From Streptomyces sp. NBC_01353 (lineage in GTDB: Bacteria; Actinomycetota; Actinomycetes; Streptomycetales; Streptomycetaceae), in NCBI RefSeq assembly GCF_036237275.1, contig NZ_CP108352.1, positions 4,588,001 to 4,652,000 of the forward strand: a stretch of 64,000 nucleotides of DNA, in the 5' to 3' direction. The notes below the pieces were generated by a model that saw only the letters and a list, made by a program, of their open reading frames with translations, ran no database searches and was not told the DNA's origin. Shown here piece by piece: positions 33,004-43,563 of the stretch. Within the stretch, counting starts at the first letter, position 1. Every line of letters begins with the position of its first letter. The translations under genes were made by a program, and so were the position numbers.

Positions 33004-33029
33004 AGTGCCACACTGCCGAGTGTGGCACT
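33004..33029 (-). promoter_or_regulatory. Perfect 11-bp inverted repeat upstream of the Fe-S oxidoreductase
   Basis: AGTGCCACACT and AGTGTGGCACT face each other across GCCG, 32-57 nt before the start codon. The size and symmetry suit a dimeric repressor operator (TetR- or GntR-like). No regulator gene adjoins it, so the binder is unknown. The minus-strand sequence just upstream contains TTACCGCTTAGTAGT, which may include the -10 element. Confidence 0.7.
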
Positions 33030-33114
33030 ACTAAGCGGTAACTTATTCAGTCCGTGCTGAGATTACCGTCTCCCGGTGCCGCGCTGTAGCGGCGCTTGCG
33101 GTGATCTGTGTCGC

Positions 33115-33600
33115 TCAGGCAAGCCTTGCCGCGCGACGCCTCCGGACTGCTGGAAGCGTACGCGCCAGGATCGCGAGATCCATCCCCAGCCAGTGATGGT
33201 CCACATAGTGGAGATCGAGCAGCTCGCGTTCCTCCCACGGCAGCTCCGAACGTCCGCTGATCTGCCACAGCCCGGTCATCCCCGGCCGGACCGACAGCCG
33301 GCGCCTCGCCTCGCCCACGCACTCCCGGTGTCCGGGGGTGAGGGGGCACGGGCCGACCAGGGACATCTCTCCCCGTACGACATGGAACAGAAGGGGCAGT
33401 CCGGCCAGCGCGCTCTTCGTACGGAACGTGACCATCGTGAAGGCGTTTCCGCCCCGGCCCGCGACGGTCCGGCGGCGCATCACCCCGCCGGCGCCGGCCG
33501 TCGCGAGTGCGAGCGAGAGGGCGACGGCCGCGATCAGTGGCGACAGGACGGCCAGCAGGACGAGTCCGCCGAGGAGGTCGAGTGCGCGCTTGGCCGTCAT
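33115..33600 (-). CDS. Small sugar transferase (WcaJ/PssA-type, initiating glycosyl-phosphate transferase)
   Basis: A 161-aa protein. After one membrane helix (DLLGGLVLLAVLSPLIAAVA) it has the family core: FTMVTFRTKS, GEMSLVGPCPLTPGH, then RPGMTGLWQISGRSELPW and DLHYVDHHWLGMDLAILART. This enzyme class moves a sugar-phosphate from a nucleotide sugar to undecaprenyl phosphate. It is shorter than typical (about 200 or more), mainly in the middle, so it may be reduced. No other exopolysaccharide genes are beside it. The ATG at 33600 follows GGGGA; ATG 33624 has no ribosome site. Confidence 0.85.
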   Translation of the reverse strand: MTAKRALDLLGGLVLLAVLSPLIAAVALSLALATAGAGGVMRRRTVAGRGGNAFTMVTFRTKSALAGLPLLFHVVRGEMSLVGPCPLTPGHRECVGEARRRLSVRPGMTGLWQISGRSELPWEERELLDLHYVDHHWLGMDLAILARTLPAVRRRRAARLA

Positions 33601-33753
33601 TCCCCACACCCTTTCGAGTGACATTCATGGGATATTCGTGGGATATGCCCGCTATGCCCGACAGGGGCACCCCGGACTCTCTCATGCGGAGAGGTGTCCG
33701 GGCAGGGAATGACGCGCCAGCGCCGCCTCTTTGAGCGGCTCTCAGGGTGAAGA

Positions 33754-33774
33754 GTTGAGTCGCCTCCACTCAGG
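33754..33774 (+). promoter_or_regulatory. HAIR operator (HspR site), upstream copy
   Basis: GTTGAGT-N7-ACTCAGG matches the HspR/HAIR consensus CTTGAGT-N7-ACTCAAG with two differences, and lies 95 nt before dnaK. Confidence 0.75.
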
Positions 33775-33778
33775 TCTG

Positions 33779-35692
<1,914 letters not shown>

Positions 35693-35693
<1 letters not shown>

Positions 35694-36358
35694 TGACGGA
35701 GGAGACCCCGGGCTTCGACGAGCAGCCCGACGTCCCCTCCGGCGCCACCCCTGACGACGCCGCCGACGCCGCCGAGGCCCCCTCCACGGAGGAGGGCCCG
35801 GCGGCCCCGGCCGGGGACGCAAGCAGCAAGAGCTCGGCCGAGACCGCAGGTCTCACCGCCCAGCTGGACCAGGTCCGCAGCGCGCTCTCCGAGCGCACCG
35901 GGGACCTCCAGCGGCTCCAGGCCGAGTACCAGAACTACCGCCGTCGGGTGGAGCGGGACCGGGTCACCGTCAAGGAGATCGCGGTCGCGGGCCTTCTGAC
36001 GGAGCTTCTGCCCGTGCTCGACGACATCGGTCGGGCCCGGGACCACGGCGAGCTCGTGGGCGGCTTCAAGTCGGTGGCCGAGTCGCTGGAGACGGTGGCC
36101 GCCAAGATGGGGCTGCAGCAGTTCGGCAAGGAGGGCGAGCCCTTCGACCCGACGATCCACGAGGCCCTGATGCACTCGTACGCGCCGGATGTCACCGAGA
36201 CGACCTGCGTGGCGATCCTGCAGCCGGGGTACCGGATCGGCGAGCGGACCATCCGGCCCGCGCGCGTGGCGGTGGCCGAGCCCCAGCCCGGGGCGACGCC
36301 GGCCGCGAAGGAAGAGAAGTCGGCAGACGAGGAGAGCGCCGGCCCCGAGGAGGGCTAG
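35693..36358 (+). CDS. grpE: Nucleotide exchange factor GrpE
   Basis: A 221-aa DnaK co-chaperone that speeds ADP release. The first 60 residues are Asp/Glu/Ala/Pro-rich and disordered. A long coiled coil follows (DLQRLQAEYQNYRRRVERDR), then the beta domain with PFDPTIHEALMHSYAPDVTE and ILQPGYRIGERTIRPARVAV. The start overlaps the dnaK stop (TGATG), so translation is coupled. Confidence 0.97.
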
Positions 36359-36388
36359 CGCGAAGATCGTCCGAGAGGAGGGACGTCG

Positions 36389-37576
36389 ATGAGCACGAAG
36401 GACTTCGTCGAGAAGGACTACTACAAGGTTCTCGGCGTCCCCAAGGACGCCACCGACGCCGAGATCAAGAAGGCGTACCGGAAGCTCGCCCGCGAGAACC
36501 ACCCGGACGCCAACAAGGGCGACACCAAGGCGGAGGAGCGCTTCAAGGAGATCTCCGAGGCGAACGACATCCTCGGCGACCCCAAGAAGCGCAAGGAGTA
36601 CGACGACGCCCGCGCGCTCTTCGGCAACGGAGGCTTCCGTGCCGGAGGCCCGGGCGGCGGCAACTTCAACTTCGACCTGGGCGACCTCTTCGGCGGCGCC
36701 CAGGGCCCCGGCGGCCCGGGCGGGGCCGGCGGCTTCGGCGGCGGCCTCGGCGACGTCTTCGGCGGACTGTTCAACCGGGGCGCGGGCGGCGGCGCGGGTC
36801 CGCGTACGCAGCCGCGCCGCGGTCAGGACATCGAGTCCGAGGTGACGCTCAGCTTCACCGAGGCCGTGGACGGCGCCACCGTGCCCCTGCGGATGTCCTC
36901 CCAGGCGCCCTGCAAGGCCTGTTCGGGCACCGGCGACAAGAACGGCACGCCCCGCGTGTGCCCGACCTGCGTCGGCACCGGCCAGGTCTCGCGTGGCGGC
37001 AGCGGATCCTTCTCGCTCACCGACCCGTGCGTGGACTGCAAGGGCCGCGGCCTGATCGCCGAGACCCCCTGCGAGGTCTGCAAGGGCAGCGGGCGGGCCA
37101 AGTCCTCCCGCACCATGCAGGTCCGTATCCCCGCCGGAGTCTCCGACGGCCAGCGGATCCGGCTGCGGGGCAAGGGAGCGCCGGGCGAGCGCGGCGGCCA
37201 GAGCGGTGACTTGTACGTCGTCGTCCATGTCGACGCCCACCCGGTCTTCGGCCGCAAGGACGACAACCTGACCGTCACCGTGCCCGTCACCTTCGACGAG
37301 GCGGCGCTCGGCGGCGAGATCAAGGTGCCGACCCTGGGAGGCCCGGCGGTCACGCTGAAGCTGCCCGCCGGCACCCCCAACGGCCGGACCATGCGCGCCC
37401 GCGGCAAGGGCGCGGTCCGCAAGGACGGTACGCGCGGCGATCTGCTGGTGACGGTGGAGGTCGCGGTACCGAAGGAGCTCGACGACAAGGCCCGCGAGGC
37501 CCTCGAGACCTACCGTCAGGCGACGGCGGGCGAGGACCCCAGGGCAGAGTTGTTCCAGGCCGCGAAGGGAGCTTGA
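36389..37576 (+). CDS. dnaJ: Molecular chaperone DnaJ (Hsp40)
   Basis: A 395-aa type I Hsp40. The J domain (10-75) has DYYKVLGVPKDATDAEIKKA with the HPD motif in ENHPDANKGD. A Gly/Phe-rich region follows, then the zinc-binding domain with four CXXCXGXG-type repeats (CKACSGTG, CPTCVGTG, CVDCKGRG, CEVCKGSG), and C-terminal client-binding domains (LRGKGAPGERGGQSGDLYV). It stimulates DnaK ATPase and delivers substrates. A strong GAGGAGGG precedes ATG 36389. Streptomycetes usually carry a second DnaJ elsewhere. Confidence 0.97.
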   Translation: MSTKDFVEKDYYKVLGVPKDATDAEIKKAYRKLARENHPDANKGDTKAEERFKEISEANDILGDPKKRKEYDDARALFGNGGFRAGGPGGGNFNFDLGDLFGGAQGPGGPGGAGGFGGGLGDVFGGLFNRGAGGGAGPRTQPRRGQDIESEVTLSFTEAVDGATVPLRMSSQAPCKACSGTGDKNGTPRVCPTCVGTGQVSRGGSGSFSLTDPCVDCKGRGLIAETPCEVCKGSGRAKSSRTMQVRIPAGVSDGQRIRLRGKGAPGERGGQSGDLYVVVHVDAHPVFGRKDDNLTVTVPVTFDEAALGGEIKVPTLGGPAVTLKLPAGTPNGRTMRARGKGAVRKDGTRGDLLVTVEVAVPKELDDKAREALETYRQATAGEDPRAELFQAAKGA

Positions 37577-37580
37577 CCCG

Positions 37581-38039
37581 ATGGACAGCAGACCGGGACG
37601 CAGCCGTAATCCGTACGAACTGACCGACGAGACGCCGGTGTACGTCATCTCGGTGGCGGCCCAGCTCTCGGGCCTGCACCCGCAGACGCTCCGGCAGTAC
37701 GACCGCCTCGGCCTGGTCTCGCCCGACCGCACTGCGGGCCGGGGCCGGCGCTACTCGGCCCGTGACATCGAACTGCTCCGTACGGTGCAGGCGTTGTCGC
37801 AGGACGAGGGCATCAACCTGGCGGGCATCAAGCGCATCATCGAGCTGGAGAACCAGGTCGCGGCGCTCCAGCAGCGTGTCGCCGAGCTGTCGGCGGCCGT
37901 CGAGGGCGCCGCGTCGGCGATGCGTCAGCGCGAGGCGCAGGTGCACGCCTCGTACCGGCGGGACCTGGTGCCGTACACCGACGTGCAGCAGGCGAGCGCG
38001 CTGGTGGTGTGGCGCCCCAAGCGGCCCGGCGGCGAGTAG
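37581..38039 (+). CDS. hspR: Heat-shock repressor HspR (MerR family)
   Basis: A 152-aa MerR-type repressor. HTH: TPVYVISVAAQLSGLHPQTL, RQYDRLGLVSPDRTAGRGRR, YSARDIELLRTVQALSQDEG, and the coiled coil IIELENQVAALQQRVAEL. It represses its own operon and clpB through HAIR sites when bound with DnaK (established in Streptomyces), so loss of free DnaK in heat stress derepresses it. The start is 4 nt after dnaJ, within its AAGGGAG ribosome site. This is the operon's last gene. Confidence 0.96.
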   Translation: MDSRPGRSRNPYELTDETPVYVISVAAQLSGLHPQTLRQYDRLGLVSPDRTAGRGRRYSARDIELLRTVQALSQDEGINLAGIKRIIELENQVAALQQRVAELSAAVEGAASAMRQREAQVHASYRRDLVPYTDVQQASALVVWRPKRPGGE

Positions 38040-38054
38040 ATCTCGGAACGGCGC

Positions 38055-38084
38055 GAAGGCCCCCTCCCACAGGAGGGGGCCTTC
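38055..38084 (+). terminator. Hairpin terminator of the dnaK operon
   Basis: GAAGGCCCCCTCC and its perfect complement (13 bp) around CACA, 16 nt after the hspR stop and also facing the converging hypothetical gene. Confidence 0.85.
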
Positions 38085-38096
38085 GTGTGTGCGGTG

Positions 38097-38570
38097 CTAC
38101 GGGATGAGTTCGCCGACGATGTCCCCGAGGGTCTCCCACCACGGCGCGGCGCCGGTGCCGAAGGCGGCGGCGAGGGCGGTGCCGACGGCCCGGTCAAGGG
38201 GCTCCGGCTCCGTGCCGGGGGCCCAGTCGTCGTCGACACGGCCGTCGCCGGAGGACTCCAGGGTGCCGAGCGGACGTCCGTCCCGGATCAGCCGGCTGTC
38301 GACGTAACCGCACGGCACGAGGCGGTAGCGCACCCCGCCGACATGGACATCGACCCGGTACGAGCGCCGCAGCAGCCGCCCTCGCGAGGGCCGGATGCGG
38401 GCGGGCTCCCCGTCGACGGTGAGGGTGAGCAGGTCGCGCTTGCGGGTCCCGATGGGGATGTGCGGGTCCGGGGTGGTTCCCGGGGCCCGTACGAGCTCCA
38501 CGGTCGGCATCCCGTACCCGGACACCCGCAGGGTGCCGGTCTGGCTGTCCAGGTCGATCTGTGCGTACAT
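38097..38570 (-). CDS. Conserved hypothetical protein (157 aa) in the LuxR/DPVWD unit
   Basis: MYAQIDLDSQTGTLRVSGYG, TPDPHIPIGTRKRDLLTLTV, VDVHVGGVRYRLVPCGYVDS, ending TGAAPWWETLGDIVGELIP. Mostly beta strand, no membrane helix, no catalytic motif that I recognise. The ATG at 38570 is 5 nt after the LuxR-type gene's stop, so the two form an operon, and the ribosome site falls inside the LuxR gene. It may be a substrate- or lipid-binding accessory of the DPVWD system (inference from position only). Confidence 0.6.
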   Translation of the reverse strand: MYAQIDLDSQTGTLRVSGYGMPTVELVRAPGTTPDPHIPIGTRKRDLLTLTVDGEPARIRPSRGRLLRRSYRVDVHVGGVRYRLVPCGYVDSRLIRDGRPLGTLESSGDGRVDDDWAPGTEPEPLDRAVGTALAAAFGTGAAPWWETLGDIVGELIP

Positions 38571-38575
38571 TTCGG

Positions 38576-39559
38576 TCAGCGGTCCTGGTTCAGAATTCCG
38601 GACTGGGCGATGAGATAGCCGAGTTGGGCTCGGCTGCCGCTGCCGAGGGCGGCGGCGAGCTTGGCGATGTGGGCGCGGCAGGTACGGACGTTCATGCCGA
38701 GCCGGCGGGCGATGGCCTCGTCGACGTGGCCCTCGACGAGGAGCTTGGCGATGGAGCGCTGGATGCCGCTGATGCCGTCGTGGGTCTGCGCGTAGGGCAC
38801 CTGCTCGCCGAACGGGGTGGCCCGGGCCCAGGACTGTTCGAAGACGGTCGCAAGATACTCGACCAGGCCGGGATGGCGCAGTTCCAGGGCGACTTGGCGG
38901 TCCTGACGGGCGGGTATCAGGGCCACCGAGCGGTCGATGATGATGAGCCGCTCGATGGACTCCTCCAGGGTCCGGACCTGGAGCCGGTCCATGCCGGCCT
39001 GTTCCAGATAGACCTGCATTCCGTGGCTGTGGCGCGCCGTGTGCTGGTAGAGGGTGCGGACGCGGACCCCGCGTTCGAGGAGCGGCTGGATGCGGTGGAG
39101 CGCCGTGTTGAGGGTGTGTTCGCTGCGTCCGCCGCCGGGCTGGATGGTCAGCAACTCCTGCGAGCACTCGGCGGTGGCGCGGCCGAGGACGGCGTCGATG
39201 CGGTTGATGCCTTCGAGGACGGTGATCGCGTGGGTCGTCGAGGGGTCCTGGGCGCTGATGGCCATGAACGGCTCGAAAACGCTGGATAGTCCCGTGGCCA
39301 GGCTGCGACGCTCCTGGATTTCCCGCTCCAGGGGGTGGACGAGCCGGGCCAGTGCCGCCGAGGGTGGGACCGGCCGCAGCCACGCGGGGTCGTCGGCGTC
39401 GGGGTGGAGAAGTGCCAGGTCCATGAGGCAGGGCGCGGCTTCTGCCTCGCTCCTGGTTATTCGCCCGGTACGCAACGCACTGGCGTACAAGTCCGATCCG
39501 GCTGCACAGAGATCGACATGACCGTGGGGATGTGTCGCTTCTGGTTCGTTCTGCGGCAT
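38576..39559 (-). CDS. LuxR-family transcriptional regulator with TrmB-like middle domain
   Basis: A 327-aa regulator. The middle (about 110-240) resembles a TrmB/PLD-like effector domain: SQELLTIQPGGGRSEHTLNT, LLERGVRVRTLYQHTARHSH, LEESIERLIIIDRSVALIPA. The C-terminal LuxR HTH is about 270-325 (SIAKLLVEGHVDEAIARRLG, MNVRTCRAHIAKLAAALGSG). It is divergent from the DPVWD peptide gene, with only 109 bp between, so it probably controls that pair. ATG 39559 follows GGGGGGTG; ATG 39595 is a weaker alternative. Confidence 0.8.
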   Translation of the reverse strand: MPQNEPEATHPHGHVDLCAAGSDLYASALRTGRITRSEAEAAPCLMDLALLHPDADDPAWLRPVPPSAALARLVHPLEREIQERRSLATGLSSVFEPFMAISAQDPSTTHAITVLEGINRIDAVLGRATAECSQELLTIQPGGGRSEHTLNTALHRIQPLLERGVRVRTLYQHTARHSHGMQVYLEQAGMDRLQVRTLEESIERLIIIDRSVALIPARQDRQVALELRHPGLVEYLATVFEQSWARATPFGEQVPYAQTHDGISGIQRSIAKLLVEGHVDEAIARRLGMNVRTCRAHIAKLAAALGSGSRAQLGYLIAQSGILNQDR

Positions 39560-39576
39560 TTGAACACCCCCCAGGA

Positions 39577-39591
39577 TCCTGTATTTCAGGA
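39577..39591. promoter_or_regulatory. Short inverted repeat in the LuxR/DPVWD divergent region
   Basis: TCCTG-TATTT-CAGGA, 5-bp arms with a 5-nt spacer, lies just upstream of the LuxR start and about 80 nt from the peptide start. It is a possible operator, but such short palindromes occur by chance. Confidence 0.35.
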
Positions 39592-39668
39592 ACATGATGC
39601 ATTGCCCTGGTGGTGGAAGCGCAAAGACTGAGCCATCGTCTTGTACGCGGGGGAGAGGAAACCATCAA

Positions 39669-39956
39669 GTGAGGTCGAAGCCGCTCATGTCCAGAAAACT
39701 GCTTCGCTCGGTACTTGCTTCCGTCTTCATAGGGGCGGCGGCAGTAGGAGCGCTGGCCACCAGCGACCCGGTATGGGACAGCGCTCCTGTCAGTGTTGTC
39801 GCCGCTCCCGGTGATCCGGTGTGGGATGTCGCCCCGGCCGGTGATCCTGTGTGGGACGTATCTCCGGCGGGTGTGACCGACCCGGTGTGGGACGCGTCCC
39901 CGGCCGCCCAGGCCGATCCGGTGTGGGACTCCTCCCCGGCGGGCGCGGACGCATGA
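39669..39956 (+). CDS. Secreted peptide with five DPVWD repeats
   Basis: A 95-aa pre-protein. The signal peptide is clear: basic start (VRSKPLMSRKLLRS), hydrophobic core VLASVFIGAAAVGA, and an ALA-type cleavage site. The mature part is acidic and carries five copies of DPVWD(S/V/A)(A/S)P, at 39765-39938, separated by 2 to 8 residues rich in Ala, Gly and Val. There is no cysteine, Lys or Arg in the mature part. The GTG at 39669 follows GAGAGGAAA; ATG 39687 is a second possibility. It ends in an ATGA overlap with the next gene. I know no characterised family of this kind. Confidence 0.85.
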   Translation: MRSKPLMSRKLLRSVLASVFIGAAAVGALATSDPVWDSAPVSVVAAPGDPVWDVAPAGDPVWDVSPAGVTDPVWDASPAAQADPVWDSSPAGADA

Positions 39957-40273
39957 CCGTGCCGCCGGACGACCGGGTCTTCCGGCGAGAGATGGCTTCG
40001 GCCTATCGATCCGGGTGGCATTTCATCGATCTCGTCACGGCCATCCCCCACCGTGGCGATTCGTTGATGGTCACCCTCTTCGGAGAACCGATCGTCGTCG
40101 CTCGTGAGCAGGACGAGGACGTTCGCGCCTACCGGTGTCTGCGCCGGCCCCGCGGAGCCCCGCAGCCCGTTCGCTGTGCCATCCGGTACGGCATGATTTT
40201 CGTCAATCTCGACCAGCGGGACCACCAGCTGCTCGAGCCCGAGACCATCACCGCCACCCCCCGCAGTGCCTGA
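39953..40273 (+). CDS. Degenerate Rieske-like protein, coupled to the DPVWD peptide
   Basis: A 106-aa protein. The pattern SAYRSGWHFIDLVTAIPHRG, DSLMVTLFGEPIVVAREQDE, then VRAYRCLRRPRGAPQPVRCA and YGMIFVNLDQRD follows the N-terminal strands of Rieske [2Fe-2S] domains of ring-hydroxylating oxygenases (GDSxxVxLxGEPIVVxRxxDGxVRAYxN), but the CXH...CXXH cluster ligands are mostly lost: one Cys remains in each half and the histidines are replaced. It is therefore unlikely to hold a normal cluster. Its ATG overlaps the peptide stop (39953-39956), so the two are made together. No signal peptide. Confidence 0.6.
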   Translation: MTVPPDDRVFRREMASAYRSGWHFIDLVTAIPHRGDSLMVTLFGEPIVVAREQDEDVRAYRCLRRPRGAPQPVRCAIRYGMIFVNLDQRDHQLLEPETITATPRSA

Positions 40274-40320
40274 GCGGTTCCCCCGTCGTTGTAGATCGCT
40301 CAGGTGCTTCCCCCACACAG

Positions 40321-40355
40321 CGGCGCCATCGCGGACCTGAAACGCGATGGCGCCG
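40321..40355 (+). terminator. Hairpin terminator after the DPVWD/Rieske-like pair
   Basis: CGGCGCCATCGCG and its perfect 13-bp complement around GACCTGAAA, followed by TTGTG. It also faces the converging oxidase-like gene. Confidence 0.8.
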
Positions 40356-40433
40356 TTGTGCTGCCCGCGTACGGAAGCTCATGCGGGAGCACGCGCGGAA
40401 GCCCGTGCGGAGGAACTCGTACGCAAGCGCGCG

Positions 40434-40847
40434 CTACGCCCGGCCCATGGCCCGCGTCAGCGCGATCTCGATGACCACCCGGTCCGGGTTCGGGGCCGGG
40501 GTCCGGCCGTAGCGCGTCGCGTAGCGGTCCACCGCGTCCGCGACGACGTCCGCCTCCGTACGGATGCGCGCCACGCCCTCCAGCGTCGCCCAGCGCCCCT
40601 TGTCCACCTGGCAGACCGCGACGCGCGCGCCCTCGGGGCCCGCCGCCAGGACGTTGGCGACCTTGTGGCTGTGCTTGTTGGTGATCACCCGGGCGATGCC
40701 GTTCTCGCCGCCCTCGGGGTCGTACGTCACGCCCACCGCCACCACGTGCGGAGTGCCGTCCGCGCGCGGGGTCGTCAGGGTGCTCATGTGGTACTCGCGC
40801 CAGAAGCTGAGATACGGGTCGTCCGGGTTCCGCGGGTCAGTCGCCAT
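40434..40847 (-). CDS. Pyridoxamine-5'-phosphate-oxidase-fold protein (F420/FMN-type)
   Basis: A 137-aa split-barrel flavoprotein: FWREYHMSTLTTPRADGTPH, VVAVGVTYDPEGGENGIARV, ITNKHSHKVANV, and RVAVCQVDKGRWATLEG. The pattern fits the group predicted to use F420 rather than FMN (TIGR03618-type), common in actinobacteria. Its substrate is unknown. TAGGTT lies 6 nt before the ATG and there is no ribosome site, so it is probably leaderless. Confidence 0.8.
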   Translation of the reverse strand: MATDPRNPDDPYLSFWREYHMSTLTTPRADGTPHVVAVGVTYDPEGGENGIARVITNKHSHKVANVLAAGPEGARVAVCQVDKGRWATLEGVARIRTEADVVADAVDRYATRYGRTPAPNPDRVVIEIALTRAMGRA

Positions 40848-40884
40848 GCCCGGAACCTACCCGCGGCACGGGCATGTGCGACAC

Positions 40885-40905
40885 CTTGAGCGGAATAGAC
40901 TCAAC
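40885..40905 (+). promoter_or_regulatory. HAIR operator (HspR site) of clpB
   Basis: CTTGAGC-N7-ACTCAAC matches the HspR/HAIR consensus in 12 of 14 positions and is 62 nt before the clpB start, so clpB belongs to the same regulon as the dnaK operon 7 kb away. Confidence 0.88.
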
Positions 40906-40967
40906 TTTGTGTACGCTGGATGAGTCATAGATCGTGTACAGCGCATACCGAGGAGGAGAAAGCGCAC

Positions 40968-43553
40968 GTGGACGCCGAACTGACCAACAGGAGCCGGGAC
41001 GCGATCAACGCGGCCACCAGCCGCGCCGTGTCCGAGGGGCACCCCGATCTGACCCCCGCGCATCTGCTCCTCGCACTGCTGGCCGGCCAGGACAACGAGA
41101 ACATCATCGACCTGCTCGCGGCCGTCGAGGCCGACCAGGCCGCGGTACGGTCCGGGGCGGAGCGGCTGCTCGCCGCCCAGCCCAGCGTGACCGGCTCCAC
41201 GGTCGCGCCGCCGCAGCCCAACCGGGAACTGCTCGCCGTCATCGCCGAGGCCGCCAAGGTGGCCAAGGAGCTCGGCGACGAGTACCTCTCGACCGAGCAC
41301 CTGCTCATCGGGATCGCCGCGAAGGGCGGCCAGGCGGGCCAGGTCCTCGACCGGCAGCGGGCGAGCGCGAAGAGGCTGCTGGACGCGTTCGAGAAGGCAA
41401 GGGGAGGACGCCGGGTGAACACACCCGACCCGGAGGGTCAGTACAAGGCGCTGGAGAAGTTCGGTACGGACTTCACGGCCGCCGCGCGCGAAGGGAAGCT
41501 GGACCCCGTCATCGGGCGCGACCAGGAGATCCGGCGCGTCGTCCAGGTCCTCTCCCGCCGCACCAAGAACAACCCGGTCCTCATCGGTGAGCCCGGCGTC
41601 GGCAAGACCGCCGTCGTCGAGGGACTCGCCCAGCGGATCGTGAAGGGCGACGTCCCCGAGTCGCTCCGCGAGAAGCGCCTGGTCTCGCTCGACCTCGGCG
41701 CGATGGTCGCCGGCGCCAAGTACCGCGGCGAGTTCGAGGAGCGCCTGAAGACCGTCCTCTCCGAGATCAAGGCCAGTGACGGCCAGATCATCACCTTCAT
41801 CGACGAGCTGCACACGGTCGTCGGCGCGGGCGCCGGCGGCGACTCCGCCATGGACGCCGGCAACATGCTCAAGCCGATGCTGGCCCGCGGCGAGCTGCGC
41901 ATGGTCGGCGCGACGACCCTCGACGAGTACCGCGAGCGGATCGAGAAGGACCCCGCCCTGGAGCGCCGCTTCCAGCAGGTCCTGGTCGCCGAGCCGAGCG
42001 TCGAGGACACCATCGCGATTCTGCGCGGACTCAAGGGCCGGTACGAGGCCCACCACAAGGTCCAGATCGCCGACTCCGCGCTCGTGGCCGCCGCCTCCCT
42101 CTCCGACCGGTACATCACCTCCCGCTTCCTGCCCGACAAGGCCATCGACCTGGTCGACGAGGCGGCCTCCCGGCTCCGGATGGAGATCGACTCCTCGCCC
42201 GTCGAGATCGACGAGCTCCAGCGCTCCGTGGACCGGCTGCGCATGGAGGAGCTCGCGCTCAAGAACGAGACCGACGAGGCGAGCAAGCAGCGCCTGGAGA
42301 AGCTCCGCCGCGACCTCGCCGACCGCGAGGAGGAGCTGCGCGGCCTGACCGCCCGCTGGGAGAAGGAGAAGCAGTCCCTCAACCGCGTCGGCGAGCTCAA
42401 GGAACAGCTCGACGAGCTCCGCGGCCGCGCCGAGCGGGCCCAGCGCGACGGCGACTTCGACACCGCCTCCAAGCTGCTCTACGGAGAGATCCCGACGCTC
42501 GAACGGGAGCTGGAGGAGGCGTCCGAGGCCGAGCAGGAGGTCTCCAAGGACACCATGGTCAAGGAGGAGGTCGGCCCCGACGACATCGCGGACGTGGTCG
42601 GCGCCTGGACCGGCATCCCCGCCGGTCGCCTTCTGGAGGGCGAGACGCAGAAGCTGCTGCGCATGGAGGACGAGCTCGGCAGGCGGCTGATCGGCCAGAC
42701 CGAGGCCGTACGGGCCGTCTCCGACGCCGTCCGCCGTACGCGCGCCGGGATCGCCGACCCCGACCGTCCCACCGGCTCGTTCCTCTTCCTCGGCCCCACC
42801 GGCGTCGGCAAGACCGAGCTGGCGAAGGCGCTCGCGGACTTCCTCTTCGACGACGAGCGGGCCATGGTCCGCATCGACATGTCGGAGTACGGCGAGAAGC
42901 ACTCCGTCGCCCGGCTCGTCGGCGCGCCCCCCGGCTACGTCGGCTACGAGGAGGGCGGCCAGCTCACGGAGGCGGTGCGCCGCCGTCCGTACAGCGTGGT
43001 GCTGCTCGACGAGGTGGAGAAGGCCCACCCGGAGGTCTTCGACATCCTGCTCCAGGTCCTCGACGACGGCCGGCTCACCGACGGCCAGGGCCGGACGGTC
43101 GACTTCCGCAACACCATCCTGATCCTGACCTCCAACCTGGGCAGCCAGTACCTGGTCGATCCGCTGACCTCCGAGGAGGAGAAGAAGCGGCAGGTGCTGG
43201 AGGTGGTGAGGGCCTCCTTCAAGCCGGAGTTCCTCAACCGGCTCGACGACCTCGTGGTCTTCTCGGCGCTCGACGAGGCCGAGCTGGGGCGGATCGCGCA
43301 GCTCCAGATCGACCGGCTCGCCAAGCGCCTCGCCGAACGCCGGCTGACGCTGGAGGTCACCCCGGAGGCGCTGGCCTGGCTGGCCGAGGAGGGCAACGAC
43401 CCGGCGTACGGCGCCCGGCCGCTGCGCCGCCTCATCCAGACGGCGATCGGCGACCGACTGGCGAAGGAGATCCTGGCGGGCGAGGTCCGCGATGGCGACA
43501 CGGTCCGCGTGGACCGCTTCGAGGACGGCCTGATCGTGGGCGCGGCGCAGTAG
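40968..43553 (+). CDS. clpB: ATP-dependent disaggregase ClpB
   Basis: An 861-aa hexameric AAA+ disaggregase that works with DnaK. The N domain is followed by NBD1 with Walker [14 protein letters not shown] and Walker B FIDELHT, a long coiled-coil M domain (about 410-520; [20 protein letters not shown]), and NBD2 with Walker [14 protein letters not shown] and Walker [11 protein letters not shown]. The GYVGYEEGG pore loop is present, and no ClpP-binding IGF loop, so it disaggregates rather than degrades. The GTG at 40968 follows GAGGAGGAG; an ATG at 40920 lies too close to the HAIR operator. Confidence 0.97.
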   Translation: MDAELTNRSRDAINAATSRAVSEGHPDLTPAHLLLALLAGQDNENIIDLLAAVEADQAAVRSGAERLLAAQPSVTGSTVAPPQPNRELLAVIAEAAKVAKELGDEYLSTEHLLIGIAAKGGQAGQVLDRQRASAKRLLDAFEKARGGRRVNTPDPEGQYKALEKFGTDFTAAAREGKLDPVIGRDQEIRRVVQVLSRRTKNNPVLIGEPGVGKTAVVEGLAQRIVKGDVPESLREKRLVSLDLGAMVAGAKYRGEFEERLKTVLSEIKASDGQIITFIDELHTVVGAGAGGDSAMDAGNMLKPMLARGELRMVGATTLDEYRERIEKDPALERRFQQVLVAEPSVEDTIAILRGLKGRYEAHHKVQIADSALVAAASLSDRYITSRFLPDKAIDLVDEAASRLRMEIDSSPVEIDELQRSVDRLRMEELALKNETDEASKQRLEKLRRDLADREEELRGLTARWEKEKQSLNRVGELKEQLDELRGRAERAQRDGDFDTASKLLYGEIPTLERELEEASEAEQEVSKDTMVKEEVGPDDIADVVGAWTGIPAGRLLEGETQKLLRMEDELGRRLIGQTEAVRAVSDAVRRTRAGIADPDRPTGSFLFLGPTGVGKTELAKALADFLFDDERAMVRIDMSEYGEKHSVARLVGAPPGYVGYEEGGQLTEAVRRRPYSVVLLDEVEKAHPEVFDILLQVLDDGRLTDGQGRTVDFRNTILILTSNLGSQYLVDPLTSEEEKKRQVLEVVRASFKPEFLNRLDDLVVFSALDEAELGRIAQLQIDRLAKRLAERRLTLEVTPEALAWLAEEGNDPAYGARPLRRLIQTAIGDRLAKEILAGEVRDGDTVRVDRFEDGLIVGAAQ

Positions 43554-43563
43554 GCGGGCGCGG

